Below the pieces are notes generated by a model. It had not been told where the DNA came from. It worked only from the letters and a program-made list of their open reading frames with translations, and did no database searches. Below, one piece after another: positions 35,128 through 48,500 of a stretch of DNA of 64,000 nucleotides. Position numbers and translations under genes: made by a program. The stretch comes from Diphasiastrum complanatum (lineage: Eukaryota > Streptophyta > Lycopodiopsida > Lycopodiales > Lycopodiaceae): contig CM055097.1 in the NCBI GenBank assembly GCA_029204225.1, positions 30,285,785 to 30,349,784 of the forward strand, written 5' to 3'. The first letter of the stretch is position 1; each line of letters opens with the position of its first letter.

Positions 35128-35739
35128 TGTTGAATTCACACATGTGGGATGCCCTACACATGTACTTTTGATCTCCTAAGCCCAATAATACCATAAAGAT
35201 CAGACTAGCATTGATTGACAATAGGAAAGCTGATCATACAAGAAATATTATTGTGTTACAAGCAAGATCTGTTAACAAAACATGAAACTAAGCAAAATAA
35301 ATGCCTCAACTCGGCTAGAGAGAGAATACGAAAGTACAAAACTCGAGTAGAGAGAGAGGGCACAAAGAGCTTGTCTCTAAATTTGCATTACACACAAATT
35401 TCATCATTTTCTCAATGAGAGTACATCACATATATATAGATCCATGGACTCTCCTCCTACTTTGAGTTGAATTGGAGTTATGAATCCACCTCTCAAGCTA
35501 TCTAGACTTATTCAAGCCACCTCACTATGTCTAATTGTGCCACCTAGTCTTTTCATGCATTAAATGTGGCATGCAAAGTACAAATGGCAATTCCTATGGT
35601 AGCTCGAGTTTCTACTTCTACTACCTTGAATATTTTATTCTAAGATGAGTCTTTACTAAGCCAAAAAAGCTTAATTCATCTTTGGCATTTTTAGGACCCC
35701 TACTCACAACATTAGATAGATTTTTCCAATATTTTGACA
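35128..35739 (-). repeat. 5' LTR of the minus-strand copia
   Basis: 612 bp from TGTTGAATTCACAC to ATTTTGACA. The element-sense start TGTCAAAATATTGG and internal GAGTAGGGGTCCT resemble the LTR at 33049. A TATATATA run at about 35432-35440 could serve as core promoter. Confidence 0.7.
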
Positions 35740-36790
35740 CTTGTGTAGCAGGCCACATAGTCATGTCATAGATCTACTATCTCTCAATCTTGTCGCAGGC
35801 TGCCAAATGGAAAGTCACGTAGGTCTACCATCGTGGCAAGTCCTGCAAGCTTAGGGTTTGCCATATGGCAAACCATGTAGGTCTAACATAGGCTTGTGTG
35901 GCAAGCCAACCAGGCTTTGCCACATAGGCTTGAGTGCACCTAGAGAGAGAAAGAGGTGGGGCTCAAAAGCTGCTACATGGCAAGCCACGTAGGCCTACCA
36001 TAGGCTAGTGTAGCAGGCCACATAGGCCTGCTATCTACCAAGCCTATCATAGGCTACCACATGGCAAGTCATCTACGCCTTCCACGGGGCCAACCATGCA
36101 GGCTTGAGTTTAGCCACATGGCAAGCCACGTAGGCCTATCATAGGCTGGCAAGCCAACTAGGCCTATGTGGTCTGCTATCTGCCAATTTTGTCACACATT
36201 GCCACGTGGCAAACCACGTAGGTCTGCCACATGGAAAATCATGCAAGCTTGAGGTTTGCCATGTGGCAAGCCATGTAGGCCTGCCATAGGCTTGTATGGC
36301 AAGCCAGTCGGGCTTTGCCACGTAGGCTTGAGTGGACCTAGAGAGAGACATATATAGGTGGGCTCAAAAGTTGCCATGTGGCAAGCCACACAAGCCTACC
36401 ATAGGCTTGTATGGCAGGCCACGTAGGCATGGCATGGGTTTGATGGCAGGCCTACATGGCAAACAACGGAGTTCTAACATGGGCTTGCGTGGCAAGCCAA
36501 CCAAACTCTACCATGTAGGCTTGAGTGGACCTAAAGAGAGAGAGAGATGGGGCTCGCAAGATGCCATGTGGCAAGCCATGTAGGCATGTCATGAGACAAC
36601 CATGCAGACTTGTCACTTGCCATGTGGTAACCAATGTAGGCCTATATAGGCTTGTGTGGTAGGTCATATACGCATGACATAGGCTTGTGTCTGCCATGCA
36701 GGCATGTTGCAGTCTGCCACATAGGCTTGTGTGGCAAGCCAACTAAGCTATGCCACGTAGGTCTGCCATGTAGGCTTGAGTGGAACTACG
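35740..36790. repeat. GGCAAGCCACGTAGGCCT minisatellite array
   Basis: About 1 kb of shuffled copies of short words: GGCAAGCCACGTAGGCCT, CATAGGCTTGTGTGGCAAGC, TGCCACATGGCAAGCCA. A higher-order unit begins CTTGAGTGGACCTAGAGAGAG and recurs at about 35929, 36327, 36521 and 36775. Each recurrence carries a short GA run, and the last one expands into the long GA tract. Open frames here (for example 36139-36389) are repeat artefacts. Confidence 0.85.
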
Positions 36791-36914
<124 letters not shown>

Positions 36915-37129
36915 CCCACCAGGCCTATGTTTTGAAGCCTTTACAACCGATTTTTCCTCATAAAAATGTATTTTTATTTCAGCCTTTCTCGTGGAAAGTC
37001 TGATAATTTAAAAAATCCTTAGACTCGCCCTTCAAATTTAATGAGATCCTTGATAATGAAAGTCCCTTTTGTTTAACACCTTTCACCATGAAAGTGTGTA
37101 TCTGCACTTCAAAACACTTTGTGTGTAGG

Positions 37130-37335
37130 TAAAGGGTAATTTGAATTTGGAGTGGGCCCCGTAGATGAATGAATGGGGAGGAGGGCCATGCATCCTTTTC
37201 CCCATACATGCATCCTCCTCCCCAAGTTTTTTAGCTCAAGAAATGTGTATGCATGGGTGAGGGGAGGAGGATGCATGGGTCCCCTCACCCATGCATAAAA
37301 GTGGAACAAATTTTAAATATATATATACTAGTAAA
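37130..37335 (-). repeat. Hairpin-forming dispersed repeat, copy 1
   Basis: The minus strand holds, in order, a TA run, CACTTTTATGCATGGGTGAG, ATGCATCCTCCTCCCCTCAC, GGGGAGGAGGATGCATG, AAAAGGATGCATGGCCCTCC and a GGGCCCAC end. The GGAGGATGCAT and ATGCATCCTCC words are mutually complementary, so the unit can fold. Copies lie at about 58225-58370 and 63155-63395. Confidence 0.7.
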
Positions 37336-37879
<544 letters not shown>

Positions 37880-37939
37880 ATCATTTCCTTCGTTCAGACT
37901 GTATGTAGCCGTAGGCGAGACCCTTGCATGCAGTTTAGA

Positions 37940-38246
<307 letters not shown>

Positions 38247-38258
38247 ATCTAATTCTCT

Positions 38259-38456
38259 ATGATCTTGAATGATTATTGGAGATTCGGCACTTTGACATCC
38301 CAAGTCTCCAACTCAAAAAATGTAAAACAAACGAAAGCGTACTTGGATGTCCATAACGCCTTGGAATCACCCCAAAACACAGATTCTTCAAAAGAAGAAG
38401 ATCTTGATCTAGATAAATCTAAGGGGGGTGACGAATATGTAGAGTTAGATATCTAA
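38259..38456 (+). other. Small ORF with acidic C-terminus, unrecognised
   Basis: A 65-codon open frame follows the long GA tract. It is hydrophilic and ends in SSKEEDLDLDKSKGGDEYVE. The composition resembles the tail of a gag or movement-type protein, but there is no diagnostic motif. It may be chance or a shard of the gypsy element at 39.5 kb. Low confidence that it is coding. Confidence 0.2.
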
Positions 38457-38828
38457 GCAGGTTTACATACATATTTAAATAATGACGGTTATGCCTAGAC
38501 CAAAAAGGAAAATATATAGTTATCACCTTAAGCGGTAGGAGTTGTTACCGTTCTTTTTTTAAAAATAATAGATACATATATTTTGAAAACTATCTTTGGA
38601 CATTTCAGCATTGATTCGAGTATATGATATGTATGTGATGTTTGATGGCATTTTGTGAATCCTTCATCTATGTAGAGTGGTTGTGATACCCTTTTTGAAC
38701 TTCTATAAAGTAAGTATCAGACATTGTCAAAGTTTTCAATTATTTTGTGATTAAATTCTATTTTGAAATTCTCTTGTCCAATTTCAAAAATGGATTTTGA
38801 GAAAGTCCAAAATTAATTGAGACAGTGT

Positions 38829-38834
<6 letters not shown>
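38457..38834. other. Non-coding spacer
   Basis: AT-rich, no motif recognised. Confidence 0.4.

Positions 38835-38875
<41 letters not shown>
38835..38875. repeat. (TG)n microsatellite, about 40 bp
   Basis: Followed at once by CCCACCTCCCCAATTC, a word also found beside the hairpin repeat copy at 63.37 kb. Confidence 0.95.
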
Positions 38876-38879
<4 letters not shown>

Positions 38880-39121
38880 GTCCCACCTCCCCAATTCAAA
38901 ATTCAAATGCCTCTTTCCCCCTCTGCCTCCCTCTCTTTGTCTCTCTCCCTCTTTGTCTCTCCCTCCCTCCCTCTCCACGATCCATCTCTCATTTCCTCCG
39001 TCTCAAGTGCAACGCAGTGCTCATCACCAACTCCTTGATCAAGATCTTGTGCTCCTGCGCCATCACTGGGCTAGCCTGAAACCCTCTGCCCATGTTCCCG
39101 ATGGGGATCTCTCTCTTCTTG

Positions 39122-39492
<371 letters not shown>

Positions 39493-39539
39493 CCCTCAGT
39501 CCACAAACAGAGCAACAGGGCAACTCAGGTTTGTAAATC

Positions 39540-40530
39540 TTTGAGAATTCATGTGAAGTATATGGTAAATATACGGATGATGCAAAAGTCCAACTGTTTT
39601 CCATGACCATGGTGGATAAAGCACGAGAGTGGTTTTTTTTAACCTCAATCGTGATGATAGTCAAGATTGGTTAGAGTTGGAAGAGTCCTTTATTAAATGA
39701 TTCCAACCTTTTAGACTCATTGAGAGTCCATTCGTAGGGCTTAGTAGCATAAAAATAAAAAAAGATGAACGACTACATGACTATATCGCCAAGCGTCTCA
39801 GAAGTCAAGTCCAAGAACAGCCAAATGAAAAGATATTGATCATATGGTTTCTAGTTGGCCTCCCAAGATGTATACAGAAAGAGGTTAAACCTAGTGAAGA
39901 GTATCATACTCTTAAATCAGTTATGTCAGATGCCATTAGAGACCAAACATGCCGATCCAACAAAACCGACCTCATGTACATGCCAACTTGGTACATAACT
40001 CCTCTTATGACACCTCGGCCTATGAATCTACTTATGATGAAGGTGCTAATAACACCTATATAGATGAGACATCTACCTCCTATTTGAACGATCAATATTA
40101 TCCAGAGGAACAACCTAGTCAAAACAACCCAGAAGGTTATGCAATTTTTCCTTCAGCCCTTCAGAAGAGATGCTTCGTATGTGGAAAAATCACTCACTTT
40201 CAAAGTGAATGTATCCTAAGATATCAATACGTTGCTGAATGTGTTGATTGTATCAGAAAAAATTGCTATAAAGATTGCCCTAACCAAATCAAAAAGACTG
40301 TTCCAGCACATAGGGTATTCGAAGAACCGTTGCTTGCTGTCACACGAGCACAACAGAGGATCTTAGATCAAAACTATAAGGGAAGACTCCTCAAGATCCT
40401 GCTTACAAGACAAAAACAATGGAAAACACATATGGAGAAACCACCCAACCATGTAGAAGCAACCAATCAAACTCTAGAAGCTTCACCCCCAAGCCAAGGA
40501 ATAGGAAGCATGAAAGTTGAGTGAGAGCCT
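39540..40530 (+). mobile_element. Ty3/gypsy gag fragment
   Basis: Plus strand. The capsid-like part holds DDAKVQLFSMTMVDKAREWF, LEESFIK, ERLHDYIAKR and LVGLPRC with a stop at FIK and a shift near 39625. An Asp/Tyr/Thr-rich segment follows, then a knuckle RCFVCGKITHFQSEC and a second Cys cluster CVDCIRKNCYKDC, in which the usual His is Cys. The tail is basic/Gln-rich to the stop at 40522-40524. It follows the fasciclin fragment almost directly and lacks pol. Sequence to about 40990 has protease-like hints but many stops. Confidence 0.8.
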
Positions 40531-40989
40531 GGAAATGAATCATAAGGTGAGGTAGTAGGACGAGTTTGGCTTTCTTATATAGAGCCTAGACCCACCTTGC
40601 ATTTAGTTATGCAAGGTCCCAACTCCCCTATACATAGATTCATCTAGAATAGAGTCTCTATGCATGGATCCTCTATTCATAAAATTGTTATTGATAACCC
40701 TACAGTCCCAAATCTTGTACTAACTCCATTTAGTGTGTTCTGGGCCTCACAAGGATATTAGTTACTTTCGGGTCACGTCCATTATGACGTGGCATAACTA
40801 ACAGCTTGTTTCACTGGAGTAACATGTATCCAAGACTAGGAGTATACTGAATTTTATGTACCAGTCATGGACATAACATTCTTCTCCCCTTAATCTGGTT
40901 TAGTTCTCAAAACAGGAAAAAACTTTAGATTATCGTCTAGAATCAAATCTAGATACCCAAAGTCCTGCTGAATATCCATTTAGTTATTA

Positions 40990-42950
40990 TTCTCGAATTC
41001 AGTAGCGTTTGAAGGTAGGTGAGAAAATCCATCTATGCCTTTTGGGCCTTGGGAACACCCTAACTAGTTGGTTCCATCGTTCAAACATGCCCAACCAGCA
41101 AGCCTCACATGAGCCAAAGGTGTGCCTCAAGACACTAATATATATATATAAACTAATCCCTACAAGTATAAGCCACTTAACAACCACTTTTATCTCATAA
41201 CAATCAATCATCATACCTTAAGATATCATGACATGTCCTAGATATAGCAGTTCTTTCTTAGGAAACTCACATTTAACTTCTTAGCACAAACTCTCTTAGG
41301 TTCAATAATCCTTGAGAGCAGCCTTAAGATGTTCAACATGTTCTTCTAGTGTTTTACCATAATGAGGATACCATTCAAAAACACTACCACATATTTTGCT
41401 AAACATGGACAAAATGGACCACTCATCAGCTGCCAAAAAGTAGTAGGAGCATTAGTCAGACCAAAACGTAAGATTGAAAACTTGTTGTGCCTATATGGAG
41501 TTTTGAAACCCATATTAGTTACAGCTTATAATCTAATCTCAAGACAATCCTATATTATGGATATTTATTTTTAGTGCTCATCTTATTGAGATCACTCTAA
41601 CTCTCACACATGTATTTGGCTGTCCAAATCAATAATTAAAAGAACATATGGATCCTCATGAAAATTCAAAAGGTCTAATGTATCCCACCTTAAGTATTGT
41701 TCTATTTTGCCTTGTCATAATCCATCTTTGTCTTTTTCGACCAAACTAATATGGTTGTCTAAAAACATTCAGACTTCATGCTAATAACTCTATCTCATGA
41801 TCAATTGCTCTTTCAGGTGGCAAACCATATGGTGGTTTTCTAGGAGATACTCTCTTTAAATTATTCATTCAAAATTTATACAATCTTTTAATCATGGTTT
41901 TCAATTTTCTATCCACAATTTTCAACAATTAGAATATTCTCAATATATACTATAGGCAACATTAAAACCATCTAATTGTCCATCTTAGAACAAGATAATA
42001 CAATTCATAGTCATAGTTCAAAATATTCTCCTTAATTTCAATTACAGAAACAACATGATATGGAGAAATTTATGTATCATTCTCAAAAGAAACTAACTTA
42101 TCACCATTATAATATTAAAAAAAATGGTTTTCATAATCAATATATAATGTATTTGACTAATCATAAAGCCACTTCCGACCTAAAATAATACCAATTATGC
42201 CATGATCCATAACATGAATGCTAATAAACTCCAAATGATCTTGCAGTTAAAGACCTAGATAAAAAATCCTTTGACCCAAAAACTCATTATCTAATCCTAT
42301 AGCTAGCTGAACCACATATCTGCAATCACTTGCTTTGTGATTACTTGTAACTCTTGCATCAAACAAAAATTACGAGAATAGTGAGTTGATCCACTTTGCC
42401 ATTATTCTTTGTAATGTTTTACCTTTCAAATGAAGTAGACAACTAGGTCCAAAAACAATTTTGCCAAAATGGCATTAACACAATTACAATCTTTTACTAA
42501 ATCAGCTTCCATTGCAGAGATCTTACTTCACTCATAAGCCCCGTAAGGTGTGTCTTATAAGTGGAACTTTTTCTCTTTAGATAGTAATCTTTTCCATATG
42601 CTTAGAATATCTACAAAGAAACCAATGATTTTTGTTCTTCTCATGTGCCAATGATTGTTTCTTAAGTCTCTTAGTTTTGATATTTTGAAAGCATCACAAG
42701 AGATCCATCGTAAATGTTTTCACGCTATTTTATTTTTGTATACTTCAAGGTATTGTGCTTTTGGCATTTCCTTGAAGCCACCATGGTAGAATTATACACT
42801 TTTGCAAGATGAATTGCATTCTTAAGTAATGTAATCACATCATCAGAAGTCATATTTGTAGTGTAGTTAGGCCTAGAATAAATTACAATTAAGAAATAGT
42901 AGTGTCCACAATAGGTACTTAGATAATAGATCCATATAACCTTGGATGCC
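40990..42950 (-). mobile_element. Ty3/gypsy protease-RT remnant, heavily decayed
   Basis: Minus strand, right to left: protease-like and linker pieces (about 42560-41900), then RT pieces at about 41870-41220. The catalytic region reads VVVFLNGILIMVKH, where the two Asp residues are Asn and Gly, followed by EEHVEHLKAAL in another frame and KELLYLGHVMIS near 41240. Stops and shifts are everywhere. The type looks like chromovirus pol. It faces the plus-strand gag at 39.5 kb head-on, so they are not one intact element. Confidence 0.65.
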
Positions 42951-43214
42951 ACTATCTACACTCCAATGTCCTATTGAACAACATTTGTCAAATACGCATC
43001 AATCAGAATAAGATATTTTTTTAAGTTTATTTAGAAAGAGTCCCAACTAATAAGCTTATGTGTCACATCATCACCAACAAGCTTTGCTCTTGATTTTTTA
43101 ATCTATTGTTGCAATCTTACATGAATCAACGGTCCATATTAAGTTGGGGACTACTATGATTTAGGGCATAATAATGAAACCTCACTTTTTTCTACAAATT
43201 TAATTGGATGTAAT
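42951..43214. other. Non-coding spacer
   Basis: Nothing recognised. Confidence 0.35.
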
Positions 43215-43400
43215 TCTCAGCCCTCAAAATAGAAAGTGCTCATGGATAAAATCTTGAAAATACGTAAGTCTCATGAATAAAATTTCGAAAATACATAACT
43301 TTCATGGATGGAATTTTAAAAAGTCATAAGCTCTAGAGATGAAATCTTAAATTTACCTAGCCCTCAAGGTTGGGATCAATAACGAAATCTTGAAAATTAT
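43215..43400. repeat. Degenerate 40-bp tandem repeat
   Basis: About four diverged units of the form CTCATGGATAAAATCTTGAA followed by AATACGTAAGT (43238, 43271, 43308, 43342). It resembles the array at 43.8-44.1 kb (GATAAAATTTGAAATC), so both may come from one ancestor. Confidence 0.6.
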
Positions 43401-43799
43401 GTTCATATTTTTTTTTTCAAATTTTCGTGACATGTTATATATTGTAATGGGTGTTTGTTGACCCATGGTAAGGATATAATGACTCGTCTTCTAGTCTTGT
43501 CTCATTAGTGGCTTGACTTCTTTGGTCTCAAGTTCGAGCCTTCCCTTGGAAACCAAGAAGCATTAGTGGCTTGACAAGAAGATTTGCCATGGTATCCTCA
43601 AAATGGGCCTTCAAACAACCATTAGCTAGTCCCTTATCACTCATAGTAGTGGAAATTGCAATGCTTGTGCTCGTTTTTCATGGTAGTCGATTGTTTTCCT
43701 CCAGCGGATTTTTTTCTTTTAGACCTTCAACTTGCATTGATTCCTATAAGAAAACTTTACTCTGAAAATTGAAATCTTGGTCAATTTCTCGTTGCTTGT

Positions 43800-44140
43800 G
43801 GAGTGATGGGTAAAATTTGAAATCATTCGGCGACTTGGACTTTGCCCATAAAATTTGAAATCAATCGAGTGAGTGCTTGATGGACGTTGTCAATAAAATT
43901 AAAAGCATTTGGATAGTTGATTTCTCGCGCCTTGTGGAATTGGTCTACAAAATTTAAAATCACTGGGCTACTTCATGAGCCTTGTTGATAAAATCTGAAA
44001 TCAACCATGGACTTTGTCGATAAATTTTGAAATATGACCTTGTCGATAAAATTTGAAATCAACCATGGAGCTCGTAGATAAAATTTGAAATTCGAAATCA
44101 ACCACGGACTTTGGTAGATAAAATTTGAAATGAGTTGGTT
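43800..44140. repeat. GATAAAATTTGAAATC minisatellite upstream of the transporter gene
   Basis: At least seven diverged copies of GATAAAATTTGAAATCAACC, separated by words such as CATGGACTTTGTC. Spacing is mostly 25-45 bp. It ends about 600 bp before the transporter start codon. Confidence 0.75.
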
Positions 44141-44259
44141 GCTTAATGGACTGTGGGTACTTGTGAGCATTGGATGGATGCACGTGGAAACGCCACGTAT
44201 CTTCACATTATTTGACAAGGTGTTGTGCTGGGTGGAACATGCCTGTACCTTTCTCAATA

Positions 44260-44758
44260 ATTAAGTGCAGGCAGGCGATAATTTTTATTTTTATTTTTAG
44301 GTTCCAAATTACGATCCAAAGCTCATTAAAATGAAGTGGCTGGGCCTTAAAAATTCGAATCCCCCTTCTGATGATCATGTCCATAGCCTGCTATTGTTTC
44401 CCTTCGAGTGTTTAATTTGCTGATCCACGCTCACAATGCAAACAATATAATTGCAGTTCGACGATCACGAAGATTAAGCACGATTTGGAAGTTGATCTGA
44501 TGAATCTGGGGATCACATGTCAGGAAATGTTGTCCAACAGATGACTTCTGGATCTGATCCAAGGAGTATCTTTTTCCTGCAATCCTAGGAGATACCTGCC
44601 TGAATATTCTGTTTGTTTTGTAGGTGCTCATTATTTGCTATTTCTTTCTGCCGTCCATAGCTCGTTGTTGATTTACTGGTTTGAGTGAAGTGGATCCAGT
44701 GCTCTGCTCCACAGCAACCCGCTGAATTATTGGATGGTTTGATTTGCAGGTCTGAAAA
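44260..44758 (+). promoter_or_regulatory. Upstream region and 5'-UTR intron end of the transporter
   Basis: The start codon is preceded by GATTTGCAG/GTCTGAAAA. The perfect acceptor nine bases before ATG suggests a 5'-leader intron ends at 44749. The first leader exon and TATA box cannot be placed with confidence. Pyrimidine-rich acceptor-like sequence also occurs near 44620. Confidence 0.45.
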
Positions 44759-44837
44759 ATGCACGGTGCAACAAAAATAGCGTTGGCAGCCACTGTAGGA
44801 AACCTTCTTCAAGGATGGGACAACGGTGCCATAGCTG
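44759..44837 (+). CDS. Transporter exon 1
   Basis: Codes residues 1-26 plus one base, MHGATKIALAATVGNLLQGW then DNGAIA. The donor is G/GTTAGG. The ATG is the only one in frame and gives the family's standard N-terminus at helix 1. Confidence 0.93.
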
Positions 44838-45453
44838 GTTAGGAACTATATCTTTGACTCTGGGAAATTAAGTTTCGTTGCTGCTCCTGTGTTTTGCTGC
44901 TTCAATCTTGTTCTGATTGCTGGTTCATGAGTTTAGAATGCTGAGCTCAGGGGAACTCCATAAGTTAAAGATTGTTGTCTTCTTTTGTCATGTTGGATAC
45001 GTTCCTAGACATAACGTTTTATGCTAACTAAATAGGTAGATGATGATATAAAATCTAATCACAGAGAGTAGAACAAAGTGTCTTCATTAACCTAAGATGA
45101 GAGGAGGGGATTTAAATTGTCTTGGTCACATATGCTCTCAACGAAAGCTAGGTTCCATCATTTGATGCCAGAAGTCAGTGCTGTGCAGCACATCTATGTT
45201 GCTTAGAAGAGCGCTTTTCTTTAAAATGCTCCTTGATATGGCTCTCTCTCTCTCTCTCTCTCATCATTTCTACGGGGGCCGTGGCTGCCATGCCTCCCAT
45301 CGATGCTGCAGGAGCATTGACGCCACATGACCACGCTCTCTCTCTCTCTCTATCTCTCTCACATCCAAAGGAAAGTCATGTGGCGTCAATGCTCCTGCAG
45401 CAACGACGAGGGGCATGGCAGCCACGGCCCCGATAGATGCCGCAGGAAATCAT

Positions 45454-45518
<65 letters not shown>

Positions 45519-48500
45519 GAATTTCTGCAATTGTGGAGACATAATAGAGCTTGCTTATTTGGTGGAAAAAGCTGAGGGCGTAGAATCTATCATATGCAGA
45601 TCAGACTATCAGCTGAAAAACGAACATCATGCTTTTCCAAAAAATGAACTAATTTCTTATCCTTATCATCATCAAATCTTTTCAATGGAAGCAGCAGCAT
45701 CAGTAAGTATGGCCTACGAGTTGAGTTTCGATGAGATATACTACAGCTTGACATTAACAGAAAGTTTTATCGCCTTTGTGCATAGGGTTAGGGTTTTCCC
45801 TCCTGTGCACTCTAACCGATGTCATCTCAGAGAACTTGCACAAAAATTGGCTTGAATCTCATTTTCCGTTTATAGTTCATTTGAGCACTAAATTTAATAG
45901 ACACTCCTATTGTTGTTGGCACTTCTCTTGTTAGCTCCACTCATTGTATTTCCAATGATCATAATATTGATGTTCCTTTGATTATTTTCCTTTGGATGTC
46001 TTTTCTTCGACTGATTGAGTGGAATTCCAGACTTCCAGGAGAGGAACATGGGCCTTCACCAACAAGCCACTAATCACGTGATAACTATTAACTATTTTTT
46101 GTACGGTAGTTACTGTATCAAAAGCTGGATGTCACCTACACTTATAAGATTTTTACCAAGTTCTTGTGTTTAGTAGAGCTGGTTACTAGATACTCGTGAC
46201 TCTAGGTCTAAACTCATATTTGCATATTGTCTAAGCCTTTGCAATGACATAGTTGCCAACCTTCGTATTGGGATTAGAACCATGCTCAGATTGTTCAGAT
46301 GTCTTTTTCACCTTTTTCTTGGGAAATGTCAGGTAATAATTCTGGATGTATGTGAAGAATGCTTCTGAAAATGTTCGGATTATGCAATTCAAGCACAATT
46401 TTTTAGCATACCAAATGGCTTTGTTGATCATCAATGAAATATCAAAAATCCAGGTCAAGTGCTCCTATGCACGGAAGGACCTTGTAGCTGCCATCAAGTC
46501 AAGGCTACGAGCAACTACTGCTTTGTTTCAGCTTGTTCTATGCTATTTCTCACGTATGCAAAAGCATCTTACTAATAACAGTTACAATTTACCTACTAAG
46601 CAATGGCTGCCATTTTAAAGAAAGAGTTTTTAATGCAAGCATATCATCAGGGAAAATTTTCTTTTCATAGAACTTGGCTTCTGTTGTTGTATTCAAAGAT
46701 GTGTCAATGGCTAAAACTTGCTGACTATCATTTTTCAAATCCTGAATGATATAATGGTGTATGCAGGGGCGTTACTGTACTTAAAGCCTGAATTTGGTCT
46801 GGAGAAAAATCCAACTTTAGAGGGTTTAATTGTTGCTGCTACTCTTGTCGGAGCATGGCTGAGTACTCTATGTTCTGGCCCTGGAGCTGATTGGATTGGT
46901 CGGCGTCTCATGCTCTGCCTTTCAGGAGCGATCTTTTCAGTCAGTGCATGCGCAATGCTCTGGTCTCCGAATGTTTATCTGCTCCTTGTTAGTCGTGTGC
47001 TTGTTGGGACTAGCATAGGGTTGGCGGTCACCATCATTCCCATCTATATAGCAGAGACATCACCATCAGAAATTCGGGGCCAGCTGGCAACTCTGCCCCA
47101 GCTTATGGGATCTGGAGGGCTATTTTTAGTTTATGTTATGGTGTTCATCCTTTCGCTGACAAGAAACCCAAATTGGAGGCTTATGCTTGGTGCTTTGCTT
47201 CTACCTTCACTAGTCTTTTTGGGCTTAGCTCTCTTCTACCTTCCGGAGTCACCAAGATGGCTTGTAAGTAAAGGTCGTATGTCAGAAGCAAAAAGGGTTC
47301 TTCAACAACTTCGTAACAAGACTGATGTAGCTGGTAAGCACTATCAAAATTGGATTTTTTAACTGTAAGGATGAAAATGTCATGTACATGGGAACGACAA
47401 TTTTATGAAGGTGTAAATTAGTTTCTCAATTTCAAGATTCATACATCGCCAATCTATGGACGAGTTGCTGGTTTGGAAACATTTCATACCTTTATGTCTG
47501 GCATTTTGGTTCCTAACCTGTTTATGGATTCACGTCCCTAAGAAAAGCATATCTATGAATGTGCATTGCTATCTTTGAAGAGATCTGAATCCCATTACTG
47601 GATCCTCCTCTTATTTCTTTGAACACATTCCAGAATTTTGGCAACCAAGCTGGAAGCACCCTAAACGAATCAAGGCCTTCGAAATTTTGTGAGCGCTGTG
47701 TGATTTTTCAGGTCTTTTAGTATTTTGCTTTTTTAGCGTCCCTGACTGACTATGGTTATGCTAGGGTTGATTAAGAGTAATTGATATGAGGGTACAATGA
47801 CGCAGTTGGTATTGCACCTATAGTTAAGGCATAATCTTAACAGAAAGGCCGTGATTCTAGTTCCAGGACTTTGATATAGGTCATAGAACCACTAGAATGG
47901 ACGTGCAATGGGAGTTTTTAATACCAAAAGCACTCTTGGAAATATGGCTTGGACTGTAGTACCAGGGATGAGGGTCCTGGCCGGAATGGCCGTGTCCGCG
48001 TCCGGACCCGGATGCGTCCGACCCCCGGACGCGGGGGTCGGACGCGTCCAATTTTTTTTTTTTTTAAACTAAAAAACCCTAAAAAAAATTAAAAAAAATA
48101 AAAAACGGACGTGTCCGTACCGCCGTACGCACCCGTGGCCCGGATGCGTCCGACCCCCGGACGCGGGGGTTGGACGTGTCCAATTTTTTTTTTTTTAAAC
48201 TAAAAAACCCTAAAAGAAATTGAAAAAAATAAAAAACGGACGTGTCCGTACCGCCGTACGCACCCGTGGCTTCATTTTTTTTTTTTAAAAAAAAAAAAAA
48301 AAAACCGGACGCGTCTGGGGTCGTGGACGTGCCCCTAACGCGTCCGCGTCCGGACGCGGACGTTGATGCGCGTCCGCCGTCCGGCGTCCACCGTCCGCTT
48401 CCTTAGGACTGTACCTATATAAGAGCAGGCTTGGACACCCCTTAACTTTCCTAAGCTGACATGTGGAGCATGCAACGAAGCCACTACTAGTTCATGCCAT

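Noticed and set aside
35740-36790. CRISPR-like array
   Set aside because: Repeats are degenerate, irregularly spaced and lack unique spacers; the setting is a plant nuclear genome, so it is a minisatellite.
45517-45855. 112-codon frame in transporter intron 1
   Set aside because: No motif, lies between confirmed exons with good splice sites, and begins directly at a GA tract.
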